In this document: positions 1 through 12,000 of the stretch, piece by piece
Position numbering within the stretch: position 1 is the first letter of the stretch
How the letters are laid out: each line of letters begins with the position of its first letter
Notes under the pieces: generated by a model
Seen by the model: the letters and a program-made list of their open reading frames with translations, nothing else
Database searches by the model: none
What the model was told of the DNA's origin: nothing
Made by a program: the position numbers and the translations under genes
From: Thuidium tamariscinum
Lineage: Eukaryota > Streptophyta > Bryopsida > Hypnales > Thuidiaceae
Reading direction: 5' to 3'
Length of the DNA: 64,000 bases
NCBI GenBank assembly: GCA_947034885.2
Contig: OX344753.2
Coordinates: 16,368,001-16,432,000 of the forward strand

Positions 1-2760
1 ACTGAAAATCTGAAGCGCTTAACGATCCCCGTCCTGGATTTCGCGGGAGTTGAATGACGGAACCAGTCACAGAAAACACATGGAATCCGCGACTCACTTG
101 GCCCCCTCCACCCACACCACCTAACTAAAGAAGAAGAAGATCCATAGCCCCAACCTCGACCGCGAATCAATGGAGACGACAACGTCCCACAGCTCTAACG
201 CAGAAATTCCAGTGCAAACCGAAAAGTCGCGTCCGGAAGTCCGAACCACTCAGTCCAATTGACCGTGCCGACCAAGTTACAGTAATATCGTGCTAAACCA
301 CAGTTATTCATCCGTACCCTCCAAGGTCCTCCCAGTCTCGACGCAAGCGAAACAGAGCAACATGATCAATACAATTTGTTTAAATCCTCGTACCTGCGCA
401 ACAATTGTTGAGGATGATGCTGCTGTAATCAGGCAAGAAAATCATGGAATTGTTAGTATATTGCAATTCTAAATTCTTCAACTTTCTTTTCATGGCTATG
501 GTGGGTCAGGTTTCAATGGATATCAAGCCTCTGCACTTGAAAGGTCGTTGGAAGAACATACTCTTGGTTTTCTATCCACGTTGTTCTGAAAGCAGCCCTT
601 GTCATCCTTCAAAACTAGATGAGAAAATCAGGTGAGAGAAAGGTTCGAACAGTAGACAATGGTGTCGCCAGTGGTGATTGGGAGGTCTATCTTTCTGGCG
701 CTAGGATTGGCGATGGCTTGCACTGTGCTCTACAGTACACCTGCATAACGGACGGCTCCCTATTCCGTTCCGAGCTTCTCACCCCGTACTGACGCCCTAC
801 CCACTTCCTCTTCTGTTTTGAACACTTGGGCGGAATTTTTTGCAAGCAGCAGACGTATCAAATTGACTACCTTGCAATGTACTTGTTCATAAATTTGATT
901 ATATCTGATGTACCGATTACAATGGGATGGACACAGTGGACGAGCGCTACTCTGATCGACTTTTAGAGTATGCAACGTTGCTGCGACTTGCTGCTCGCCC
1001 TTAAAATTGATTTGTTGTGGGGCAGGTGTGGGTGTGGGTGTGGTGTATCCAATTTAGCTAGTCGGATAACATGGATTGCTCTTCTTGCGTGCTCTGGCAG
1101 GTAAGTTGAATCAAAATTCTGCATCCTCTCTCACCTTATTCTCTGATATATTCCATGAGGCTAATTTGTACTAAAGAGAACCCGAGGAGGAAACCTAGAA
1201 TATTATGGGGTTTCTTCCTCCAGGTTTGATGGCTTGAAGAACCTCGATCTCAGCTTCAAAATGCTCTTTATAAATCACGAATCCTACCTAGCCTATTAGG
1301 GTTTCTGATAAGGCCAAAGTGCTCACGACGCTGCGCTGGCTGTCCCACTCAAGGTCTAATGAAGAAATTTACGAAAAGGCCCTAGGTCTTTGCTTTCTGC
1401 AGCTCCAAGAAGGCCAATTCTGACCCTTGTACTGATCCGTCGAATGCACCAGCCTGTCCGCCACAGCATTCTAGGGCTTGCTATTTGTTTGATAGGATGA
1501 GTTAGGGTTTCTATGATGTTGTCTAAAGGCATTCATCGTCCATTCTCTGTGCAGCATCGATCACAACTTCCTGGTATGAGGCGATTGAGTTCTTCAAGAC
1601 GACCCTGTTTATTCTGTGCTGCTGAAAGATCGCACCATCAGGTGACCGCTCTCTCCGAAGTCCGAACTTCTCTCCCCTGTTTTCAAAACCTGTGTTGATT
1701 CAGATTACTATTTGCAGTTGATTTGCAAGATTCAGTATTCATGTCAATTCAAAACCTTACTTAGCGAAGCACCACCTGTTGGGATTTGTGACAGAAAAGG
1801 TGGTCGAGTAGCAGCGTACTAACTTAGATTCTACAGGTCAGAGCTGTGCTGGGTCAAGTACCATTTTTAGAGCCCTTGTCGAAAGAATTCTCTGTCAATA
1901 TGATCAAAATTCCTACCACCCAGGATAACTTTTTTTCTCACAATATTTGGAGTCTCCATCAGTACAAGGGTCAGAACTCGTATGGTGCAAACTCGCGGCA
2001 TTTAATATTTTATACCTGCAGAAGGGAATACTGCTTCCAAGGTCTCTATGTCTTTGATTTTGATTGACCTGACGATTTGTATGTAGTCCTCGAGATCATT
2101 CTTAAAACTAATTGACAGTGGGCTTGTATTAACTTGCGACGATCGAGTGAGGCAGGTTATGAGTTACGAAGATCAAACTCGCGAGAGTCGATTGATATCA
2201 CGAGTGCCCGGGCCAAATGTTGCAACCAATATCGACATGCGCATCATCAACCTCACCAGTAGGAGTCTCAAGTATTGATGTCGGGATTGAATGCATATTA
2301 TTAAAATGAATGTGATGATTTCCTGGAGCTCTAGAGCAGATTCTGAATCACATGACGTAATTCGAGAGCCCACTCACGCCGAAGACCACCTGGACCCACA
2401 TACTGCGTGTTCCGACACCAAAAAACGAGGAGAGATCAACGTACTTAGTGGAGTCGCAGCAGAAGGGAATAAGTTCTGTAGTATGAAAGCGTTGGTCAGT
2501 AACTTACATTCCAGTATGTAAGTGAACAAGCTGGTTGCAACTTTCAAACCTCGGATGCCAATCGCATGGAATTCATGTAAAGTTCCACCATAATAAGATA
2601 ACATAGCGTTTCATAGAATTTCTTGCGCAGCTTTAGAACTTTGAGCAGCAGGTGAGTGAGTCTTTCAACAATTTTCTTTCCAAAAGGTGCAGGTTTGTCC
2701 AAGGATGTCAACAAGGTGACTGCACCTAACTGCAACTAAGGTTTGAAGGCTCTTAAATGG
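1..2760. other. GC-richer left-edge region, no recognised gene
   Basis: This stretch is visibly richer in G and C than the AT-rich DNA that follows. I found no open frame with family motifs; the longest are 60-76 codons and unremarkable. Splice-like signals are present on the plus strand: a CAG|GTAAGT-type donor at 1100/1101, and a TACTAAC branch-point-like sequence at 1817-1823 followed by an AG at 1835-1836. The first ~260 bases are GC-rich and, read on the minus strand, could be the leader of a gene lying off the left edge. Untranslated exons, a long non-coding RNA or a decayed gene are all possible. I cannot choose between them. Confidence 0.3.
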
Positions 2761-2769
2761 AGCGGGTTC

Positions 2770-3470
2770 TAAAATGGTGCCCTACTTTAAATGTACAGTA
2801 GTTGTACATGTTTCTTTTTCATAGCCTTCAGCAATGTATTGACAGTGTACATTGTAGCTAGGGCACCATTTTACAACCCTATGCCCTTTCAACTTCAAAA
2901 TTTGATAACTAATTCAAAAAAGCTCAGAAACAATATGAAACGACTTGGGTTACATGTCAATTCTACTTGTTTTTCAAAGAAAATTTATTGAAAAATATTT
3001 CTAGAGATTTTACCTCCCTGAAATTCTGTTCCAGCCTTTAGATGGTCCATTATAGGACCTCTTACCTTAATTGTGTTAAAGCAAACACACAGGTTTGAGA
3101 AGATGTCAAGGACAATATAACGTATTAGATAATCGACAAGCCGCGGTGGCGGCGAGTAGGTTATCAACATAACCAGTTCACTTTTCAATCACAACCTTTG
3201 ATCTTCATGATCCAAAGGTGTAGGAAGTAAGTTGAAGGGAAAGAAGGTTATGAGTTGCAACTTGTGATGGTGATGGATAGCTCATGGCATAGAGCCACGT
3301 TAGTGTTGAAAACAACCGGTTATGTATTAGATAATTGAGTTTAGTAGCAAATAGGTTATCTGATTTGCAACTCTTGATGGCAATGATGATGGATTGCCAA
3401 TGGAATGGTGTCACCTTAGCATTGAAAAGCCAACAGCTAGTTATTTCCATCTCTTTTTCCAAGCAATCTG
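2770..3470 (+). repeat. Dispersed repeat family R1, copy a
   Basis: This segment shares a long colinear series of phrases with 3850-4440, and partly with 16330-16515 and 24490-24740. The shared phrases include an AAATGTAC-rich head, ATATGAAACAACTT, GATGTCAATTCTACTTG and GATCTTCATGATCCAA. Its head (about 2770-2872) is an imperfect inverted repeat with GGTGCCCTA-type arms. The second half contains its own partial duplication, as the GTTATGAGTTGCAACTTGTG-type phrase recurs. No coding capacity is visible. It is probably a non-autonomous mobile element or a fragment of a larger one; the class is not determinable from this window. Confidence 0.6.
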
Positions 3471-3849
3471 ACAAAAATGATTAAAATGCCAAAAAAATGT
3501 TGTCAAACCAAGCACCAATTAAAGTGGACTAATCTAGATTCACATATTCTACTCATCCTAAGGTAGAACCATCCATAACCAATCATTTAAGGCATTTTAG
3601 ACATGATTTGGGTATAGTGCAAGGCAAAACAAATCTTTTTCAAAGGTGCAATAATAGAAATGATGGACATTGAAAGAACTATGGTAATTTTATAACGTGA
3701 ATTGAAATCACTATGAATTTTGAAAGGCAAAAAGTGTGTCGAATGCATAGCCAACCACCAAAAGTTACTAATTCACTCCAAAAAGCTTAGAAGATTGAAT
3801 GGGAGAAAGTTTCAAGTTTAAGAAAGGAGATTTTAAAACAGAGCATGCT

Positions 3850-4440
3850 TCAAATTGGAGCACCTCCTTAAATGTACCCTATTTGTATATGTTGCTTTTT
3901 CATAACCTTCAGCAATGTAAAAACTATGTACATTTAAGGAGGTGCTCCATTTTAGAGCCCTATGCCACTTCAACTTCAAAATTTTATGACTAATTCCATC
4001 AAGCTCAAAAAATATGAAACAACTTGAATTAGATGTCAATTCTACTTGTCTTTAAAGGATAGTTTACTAAAAAGCATTTTAAGATGTTTCACTTCCCTAA
4101 AATTCAGTTGCAACCCTTAGATGCTCCATTCAAGGACCTCCTACCTTACATTGTACTATACATTGCAATCGAACTCTTTCTAAAGAAGAAATGCCCGGAG
4201 CCAAGAAATAAAATATCTATTAGGTAACCAATGAGCCACACTAGCTGCAATTAAGTTATTGGACATACCTAGTTGTACATTTTTCAAATACTACCTTTGA
4301 TCTTCATGATCCAAGAGTGTTGGAAAGAAGTTGAAAAGAAACAAAGTTATGAATTGCAACTCGTAATGACAGTTCGCCAAAATGAAATGGTGCCACACTA
4401 GCGTTGAAAAGTCAACAACCAGTTATGATAAGGAATTGGA
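3850..4440 (+). repeat. Dispersed repeat family R1, copy b
   Basis: Homologous to copy a at 2770-3470 in the same order and orientation, about 1.1 kb further on. It begins with the perfect foldback at 3856-3949 and ends near the phrase GTCAACAACCAGTTATG, which also closes copies a and c. The two copies are well diverged by eye, so the duplication or pair of insertions is not recent. Confidence 0.6.
3856..3949. repeat. Perfect 22 bp inverted repeat (foldback) at the head of R1 copy b
   Basis: The arm at 3856-3877 (ending CCTTAAATGTAC) is the exact reverse complement of 3928-3949 (beginning GTACATTTAAGG), with a 50 base loop. Copies a and d carry diverged versions of the same head. Perfect arms inside an otherwise diverged repeat suggest either a recent small foldback element or correction between the arms. 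Confidence 0.75.
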
Positions 4441-5859
4441 TTCTATAGGTGTATAGAACGATTCATCTACTTGGAGTGGAATATTATATGGTTGCATTGG
4501 CATAGTGACAACTCCATTGATCAACTCTTTAGCCATCAAGCTAAACTTACAAAGAATTCCAATAGTTGATTAATATAAGAACTTCCAAACTAAATACATC
4601 ACTCGTTCCAAAACATTTGGAGTATGATTTCTTCTTACAAGTGCAACAATTCATTGACATTAATCTTTGAAACGTGTGGTCTGAAATCTATACTAGTTTT
4701 AGACTTTAAAGCTAATTAAAAAAAGAAATGAAATGAAAATTTTTCTATAACCTCTTTCCATTTACATGGTGTTGAATCCACACTATTTTTTCATGACTTG
4801 AATGAATGAAATTTGTTCTAATAGGGCCTTGCTTGTGAGTTCCAAATTCCACTTTCATTGATTGTTGGTCTTGTTGCAATTTGATGGTAGAAATGTTAAA
4901 AAATTGTTTAAATTTGAAATGCGCGAGGCACCAAATTCTAGTGTCAACAACACTTTGAAGTTAAGTAAAAGATGATCAATTTTTATTTTTAGTAGTTTAT
5001 TACATATTTTTTTAAATCTTTTTTGAAGTTTATTTTTAGCATCAAAAATCCAATCTGAAAATCAATGGTTTATGATTTTATTTGTTCAAGATTTTGCACA
5101 AGGGTATCCATTGCAAGTCTTGATTTTTTAGTGTTGAGAATTCTTAGAAATGAGCTTCAAATATACTAGATCTTAGGAAAAAATCACATTAGAAATTCAC
5201 TCAAATAAAGAATAGATATTGAAAAAACATAAATTGATTGGGATTATGCATGTTATGTCTTTAAACCTCATATTTTTTGGTGACCAATTTTTTGAATTTG
5301 ACATACAAAAAGAATGTAGATTTTGACATGTAGATTTTGCCTACTAGACAAAAATCCCAAGACAACTAACTAGGGGGTTATTTCCATGGAAAGGTCAATA
5401 AGTCTATCGTTTGTATGACTAAAGTCACGATAATCGTACGTTGGATATCTATTTATGTTGTTTTTGGCTTCATTTAAAATGAAATAAATCCAAGGAAAAT
5501 CTCTAATGTCAAATTGTCACAATCCACAAACCCAATGTTGTAGTATAGACCATATATATGGCGTCATAGTCTTGTCTAATGGGTGGCTCATGTCAATACT
5601 CTTTGTCAATTCGTCAGGGATAGTCAATTTGTCTTATGCATGCTCTAGCCACTTAATGCAATATATATAAATATTTATACATTTTTTATTTTTTAATTAA
5701 TTCTTCTTTTTGCTCTCTTACATAGAAATTTATCACTCTTAATTTATTTACAATTTTGTAATTTAATTTCAAATAAAAGAAATTCAAATTCTTTCCTTAT
5801 GTTTTATTTCTTTATATTGTCAAGTTGATCCTCTTTAGCATGTCAAATAGTCTCAGCTG
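4441..5859. other. AT-rich intergenic DNA, nothing recognised
   Basis: No open frame of note, no terminal inverted repeats and no match to the repeat families described elsewhere in the window. Confidence 0.5.
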
Positions 5860-7660
5860 TTCCACTTGATTGGACCATGTCAAATAGCCATCTATACTAA
5901 TTACTTCATCTAATAGACCTAGGCTATCTTCCTAGACTAATTGATTTAATTTTATGCTCAAAATAAATCTCACCTACTAGATATATTGGTGGTTTGGAAA
6001 ACAATTTCAATTTTACAATTCTAACTACTACTTGGCTCTATGTTAACAGTCAATTGGATTTAATTTCATATATTTGTAATTTAAAACCAATCAAAATGAT
6101 CAAAGTCCATTAGACTTAAATCAATTCATATGCACAATTTATTCTGTCTACTAGACTTTTGCACAATGTATTAATAAAATCACTCAAGTCATAGCATTCA
6201 ATTGGCAACAAAGACTAATAAACAACTTTCATCAGTTACACATCTCAACCTTACTACACAGTCAATTTGACATAAACATAATTACAAACAATTTAATTCA
6301 CAACTAATATCCCAAAATTCAATATGTTAAACCAGCCTATGAGAATTCAAATTTAATTTTGCATTATACTTAATCAATTAGACTTTACACAGTATCCCAA
6401 TTACAATAAGTGATGAACCAAACTACTCAGTCAAATAGACTACAGCTCAATGCTAATTGACCATTAGACTTTTCATGCACTTACATACAACCAGATGCTT
6501 GATTTAAGCCACATGCATCCAAAATCTGCTTTGACAATTAGACTTACATAATCTACAACTTCATCAATTGGGTTACAAACAGGGTTACAAACATGGTTCA
6601 ATCAATTAGACACAAATTCAATTACAAGTACAATCAATTAAACTCTACTAAATTTATCCATATTGTTAATTAACAATTGATTAATTCAAATATTCCATAA
6701 TCTCTCAACAATAACATACATCTATTAGACCAGCAAATGTTAATAAAATAAATTAATACAACACACACAAACTCTCATTAATCCAACTATCCATTTGACA
6801 TAGATACAATGCATATGCAAAACTCACCTCTTTATCAAAGCATCATATACTGAATCAATTAGACAAAAATTACACCCACATTGTCATGGTGGTCACAAGT
6901 TCTTCTCAGTCTAATTGACAAAACTTACATCCATTTGAGAGAGCACCCAAGCCATGCATACTTCTCAGTCGATTAGTCTAAACTCCATCACAACCACCAG
7001 CAGCTTCGGCAATTTGACCAATATTTCCATTCTCAAATTCTAATTCTACCCACTCATTGAATTGATAGATATAACAATTCTTGCAATCACCAGCCACCTG
7101 CTGCTCCATCTAATTGACTATGCTTCATATTTATAAACTAAATCTTCTCACCCTTCCGTCACACTGACTACTAAACACTGGAATAATTCCAAACACAATT
7201 AAAACTATAAATTGACTTTGGCAATTAGACAATAACAAACTTCAACTGAGAAGCAAAAACACACATAAAGCAAGTGACAAATAGACAAGACTGCAAAGAG
7301 CTCACTGCCAACTGCTGTCTCAGCTCCAATTGATTAGACAAACATAATTTGCACAATAGAAAGCTGAAAATATATTAACAATTTGAAAGCAATAACACTA
7401 TGAGTCATACTACTAGTATGCACTGAAAACAAATCAACTAGACATTTGGACATATAGTCCCAAAATGTGAAGACAACTCTTCATCGTGGGGCACATTGTC
7501 AACTTGTCTCTCCAATCCTTCTATTAGTTCTTTCAAAATCCGTCTAATTTGCACCCTTTTAGATCTCATTTAATTTCTACAAGTCTATTTGACATGGGAA
7601 TGGAAATGGAACTAACTATAAGCTCTATTTACACTTTGAAAGGCAAATTGACATCAAAAT
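5860..7660. repeat. G-poor tract studded with AATTAGAC-like motifs
   Basis: Over about 1.8 kb the short sequence TCAATTAGAC and variants (AATTGAC, AATTTGAC, AAATAGAC, ATTAGAC) recur at least 25 times at irregular spacing of roughly 30-100 bases. Clear AATTAGAC copies lie near 6376, 6535, 6603, 6856 and 7211. The inverse form GTCTAATT appears near 6909 and 7543. The plus strand is also strikingly poor in G while keeping about one fifth C, most clearly at 6180-7440. There is no coding frame. It may be a decayed minisatellite or a cluster of protein-binding sites; the sequence alone does not decide. Confidence 0.55.
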
Positions 7661-8015
7661 TGCAAAAATTAGGTTCACAACCTTCATGATCAAATATTCT
7701 AATCCTCCAATCTATAAGTGATATTGTTGTGTTTTCTTTTTTCACATGATTAATAGCTAACATGTCTAATATGATTTTTTTAGTTACAATACAATTAAAA
7801 TTGATAAAACTCATCAATTATTTTGTATTTTGTTCAATTCTAAGAAAATTGCAAAAAGCTCAAAAAAGACCTTGAGCATTTACTATAGGTGTTCAAATTA
7901 TAGGATTATCATACCTAGTTGGAATAAAATTAGGGTTGGATATTATTATTTGTATAAGGAGCACCAAATTTTTCAGTATTTTGGTTTATAAATTACAAGG
8001 ATTTCAATGCACCAA
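7661..8015. other. AT-rich intergenic DNA, nothing recognised
   Basis: No gene or repeat boundary seen. The 62-codon minus-strand frame at 7629-7817 has no recognisable features. Confidence 0.5.
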
Positions 8016-8769
8016 TGGGTGATTGCAAGAAATAATTGTCCTATTTTTGTCCCCTTAACCTTTATTAGATAGTTTTTTGCTCATAACTTTTGCATCTCTT
8101 GCTCGATCAACTTAAAATTTGGAATAAAGTTGTACACAAAAGTTTTTATGCTGTATAATTTTTTCAATTTCTTAAAAATTAGTTTACTATTTTTAAACTA
8201 CCCCCGATTGGTTGTCTACCTTGGCCATTTTGGGGGATTTTAGTCTTATTTTTTACTCAAAAATTTGAATTTGAAACCACAAATTGAACATGTTGGAGGT
8301 CTACAAATATTTCAAGGATTGACAATGAGTTTTTATGAAAATAGTAAAATATATATTGTCTACACGGGGGCAAAGTGACCTTTCTTTGCACAAATGCTAC
8401 AAAGAGGGAAAAAAATTTAGAGGAATTTTTTGTTGCAATGTGAGCACAATTTTGTTTAGAAAAATTGCATCTTTTCTTTTTTTTAAATTGATTTTTTTAA
8501 ATTATTAAAAATAAAAAGATCCACAAACCCTTTTTTTTGCTATTTTTTGCTCTTTGTGACTTGTGAAGTATTTTATAGTAGTCTAATATTGCATATTACT
8601 ACAGTACTACACTAATGGCCTAGATCTACAGGCACCCAAAATCGATGGTTGAGATTTGTAGGCATGCGTCAGATGCGTTGTACTTTTAGGATCGCGTAGT
8701 ACTACTAATACTATGTCCAAAAACAACATTTTGAGCCAAAAACATGAAGTGTTTCTTACAATCACCGTA
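8016..8769 (+). mobile_element. Non-autonomous DNA element family E, copy 1
   Basis: The ends form a terminal inverted repeat: GGTGATTGCAAGAAATAA on the left, and on the right the reverse complement of GGTGATTGTAAGAAACAC. The interior is colinear, in inverse orientation, with 47356-48345; shared phrases include GTTTACTATTTTTAAA, TTGCAATGTGAGCACAA and GATGCG..GTAC..AGGATCGC. About 750 bp with no coding capacity. The TIR resembles those of hAT-type elements only loosely, and I see no convincing target-site duplication. Confidence 0.65.
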
Positions 8770-8987
8770 ACACTAGATTGTACAAATGTATATCATAAAT
8801 AACATTGTAAAATACTAATTCCAAGCCAATATAGATTTATATGGTTTAAAATAGTAGACATTGAATAGAATATAACTCACCCTAAATATTACCATAAGTA
8901 CAATACAACAATTTTGGTTGTTAATGAAGCATTCAAGTTTGATTTAGTCCCATATATCAATTTTGTATAATTCTTACTTACACAAAT

Positions 8988-9270
8988 CATTAGGAGGGAT
9001 TTGAGGGCTCCAAAGGGCCGGTTCGGGACTATTCTTGAAACTGGTCTAGGAAACGGTTGGTTGCTATCAGGCCAGCATTTCTCAAAAAAAAATTTGGTCC
9101 TGAAATATGAAAAAATTCCAAAAAAAATTTCAAAGAAAAAAAGAAGTTAATGATGTGGCAGTCGCTCAACCACGTAGGATTCCCTGCTGAATTGCGTTCC
9201 CACAACAGATTACACAATTTCGGGCTGTGTGAACTCGCGGGCTCCTAGAGCCATCAAATCTCTCCTAATG
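8988..9270 (+). mobile_element. CATTAG-ended MITE, copy M1
   Basis: 283 bp starting CATTAGGAGGGATTTGAGGG and ending in the inverse of CATTAGAGGAGATTTGATGG-type sequence (TCAAATCTCTCCTAATG at the right end). The interior carries family phrases also found in the other copies: GGCTCCAAAGGGCC, CTATCAGGCCA, GGCAGTCGCTCAACCACGTAGGATTCC. It contains a single TTAA at 9147-9150, at the exact place where sister copy M-nest (14758-15954) carries a TTAA-flanked insertion. No direct repeat flanks it. Confidence 0.8.
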
Positions 9271-9293
9271 TGGGTATTTTAAAGGCATTATTT

Positions 9294-9601
9294 ATGGCAA
9301 ATTTCATTAAAATGGAAATAATTGTATGCCATTTCTAGCCCATGCAGTCTAAATTGTAAAAAAGACATTTAAAACAAGCATAGATTTGAAACCATCTAGG
9401 ATAGATGTAGATTCCAATCATTTAGGACTAATATTGATTTTTGGCCGTACAATCTAAACCATCTAGGGGACGTGTAGATTTCATTTATATAGAATAAGTA
9501 TAGATTTTAGATATCTAGGACTGGTACAAATTTCAAACCATACAATCTGAATAGTAAGAAGTGCCAACATTGCATAATTATTGCCATTTTAATGAAATTG
9601 A
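9294..9601 (+). mobile_element. MITE family F3, copy 1
   Basis: Bounded by ATGGCAAATTTCATTAAAAT and its near inverse CATTTTAATGAAATTGA. The interior holds repeated phrases of the type CATCTAGGA..AGATGTAGATT. The same ends and interior phrases occur at 27297-27582 and 28262-28572. The right end is followed by a roughly 65 bp imperfect tandem duplication of itself reaching about 9705. Non-coding. Confidence 0.7.
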
Positions 9602-9705
9602 CAGTCTCTAATTCCTAAAGACTATGATGTCTAAACATCCAAATATAATAGTGTCATTTTAATGAGATTGACCATCACTAATTCCTAAGGGCTTTGATGT
9701 CCATA

Positions 9706-11106
9706 GAATAGATAATGCACCAAATGTAACAGTTCAAGGTACAAACAAAAAAATGCAAAATTTCGTTCATTCTTTTAAAAAAAAGTAGGAATATGAGTTT
9801 GGCATTCATTAGTGCTCATAATGACCATTTCAAATTTAGCAATTACAAGTGAAAAATCTCTAAAATGGAACATGTAATATTTTGATGGAAATTTGAATGT
9901 GTTCAAATTAAAGATACACTACAAATTCTACATTCTATAAAAAATTTACTAGCCCGGTATGCAAAGGGCTTTGCCTTGTGGCTTCTTGATGCATTTAAAA
10001 ATTAAAGGTAGCTGATTTATAAATTGATGACTAAAGAAAAGCCATAGTATTCTATAGAAAGTGCTAATGCATACACAATCATAAATGTCAATGCCAAATG
10101 TCAACAAGCCTTGAAAGTAGATTATTTTTCTATTTGCAATGTATTTTCTAATATTTTTAGCACTTTCCATTCTACAATTGTCATTGTAGGTACAAACCTC
10201 AATAGTAGGTATATTCTTGGTTATGCCACTATAAAGTAGTTTTTCCTTTTTACTCTCCAAATGCATGTCCTTTTTAAGCTTTAGATTATTATACACCTTC
10301 AATGATCTTCATTGACTTGTGCATGGGCCAATTCTACCCAATATGCTCTTTGCACAACAATTTCTCTCAAATTCTTGCAAGCATCTATAAGTTGTTTCCA
10401 ACTACCTTTGTTTCAACATATCTATTGTCCATTGAGACTAATGTTCAAGTTTTCATATTCAAACCTCATGATCTTTCCAACCCCAATCTTTTTTTTTAAA
10501 TTCTGACTACAAATTCAAATTATTAGGAAGCTTACATTCAAGACCTTGTAATTTCTTTAACAATCCTCTATAATAGTTTTCCATAGTGGTTTACCAAAAT
10601 TTCTCCACTTTCTAGATTGAAGTCCACTCTTGCAATGGATCTAGTCACTCTAGGGTTAAAAATGAGTTGGATTGTTGTTAGTATGAACAAAAATGTTTAA
10701 TATGTAATACATGGTTCTATTATTGTTATTAAATTAAATTATAAATTTCAATGAATTGAACATTTGAAAGATGGTAAGAAGCCAAGTCCTTTAGACAAGG
10801 AGGATATAGGAAGCTTGAAATTTATATGAGATATTTCAAAATGTAGAAATTGCAAACTTACTAGAACTTCAAACGTCATTTGAAGATAGTAATAGAATTT
10901 TTTCTTAAATCAACTAAAAATGTTTGGAAATTATATTTTTTTAATTTTAGATTTAAGAATCAATTTTTGGTTTGTTTTATTATTCAAATTTGATGGACCA
11001 ATTCATTCCAAAAAAGGTGTTCTTCATTTTCAAAAAATGAAATTTTGTATCTATAGAATTTTGATATGGAAGTGTGAGAGTTGAAGATTTTTAGATAGTG
11101 AATCAC
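9706..11106. other. AT-rich intergenic DNA, nothing recognised
   Basis: The longest frame is 117 codons on the minus strand (9949-10302). It has low-complexity composition typical of AT-rich DNA, and I recognise no domain in it. Confidence 0.45.
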
Positions 11107-11318
11107 TATAAGAAACCTATGTTTAAGGTGATGGAATTTAGGTGACACCTAATATAACAATCCACATTTTTATGTCAACAATAATGTTCACTATAACATC
11201 AAGATGTCTGTCATAACATCTAGATGTTATGGCGGATGTTAATATTGACATAAAATCCCGGTTTGATATGTTGGGTGTCACTTTAAGTCTGTCACCTAAA
11301 ATATGGGTTTCTTAAAGT
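11107..11318. mobile_element. Foldback MITE with ~100 bp arms
   Basis: The left arm starts TATAAGAAACCTATGTTTAAG; the right arm read on the other strand starts TTTAAGAAACCCATATTTTA. The arms stay alignable to the centre, which is itself palindromic (ACATCTAGATGT). About 210 bp, non-coding. A diverged relative of one half lies at about 11870-12000. Confidence 0.65.
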
Positions 11319-11869
11319 ATTAGGCTACCACAACATATATAGACTTAGACTATGGCAAAACAAACTCAAGTTTTTTCTAATGTAGAGGCATACGAGAAGT
11401 CAATTATCGCCTAAAAAGATATTGCAATATTGTAGGACATGAACTTGAAGTATCCGATCCATAAGCTTGTGTCAAATGATTGACAATGCAAGGACTCATT
11501 TGACAACAATATCTTGTGCATTGAGGTCTACAAAACAAAACTCACAAATCAAATGTACAACATCTTCATCTAGTTCAATTGATAGTGTTTTAGCAAGTGA
11601 TAGTCACTACCATGGTTCGTATATCAAAGTTGATGCACCTGATGTGTGGTAAGATTTTGTTTCCTATTATGTTCACGAAGTTTGCTTTTATGGTGACAAT
11701 TACTGAGGTTCTGCATAGGAGAACCCATAATTCAAGAGTCTCCAATTAGTGGAGTCAATGATTTACTTGCAAAGGCAAGCTAAAATCATAAGTGGTGTAG
11801 AAATAGTATTTTTGAAACTTCCGATGCAAGATATCTTGTTTTTAGAGTTTTGGTTACTTTGTAGAATCC

Positions 11870-12000
11870 ATAAAGAGACATTTTTTTATAATGATGTTGT
11901 GCATCAAGATGTTATGATGGACAATATTGTTGACATAAAAACATGAGTTATTACATTGAATATCACCTAATCTATCACCAAAAAAAGGTTATTTACAATG
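11870..12000 (+). repeat. Diverged half-copy of the 11107-11318 foldback
   Basis: Matches the right half of that element in order: ATCAAGATGTTATGATGGA, TTGACATAAAA, then TATCACCTAATCTATCACC. The region between the two copies (11319-11869) and the stretch to 13560 show no gene. Confidence 0.45.

Noticed and set aside
640-660. GGTTCGAAC as a tRNA B-box
   Set aside because: No A-box, acceptor stem or cloverleaf can be formed around it.
8988-9270. Target-site duplication TTA or TA for MITE M1
   Set aside because: The flanking bases do not form a direct repeat, and the E-element empty site argues against any duplication for this family.
9949-10302. 117-codon minus-strand frame
   Set aside because: AT-rich, no motif, no homologue elsewhere in the window, no regulatory context.
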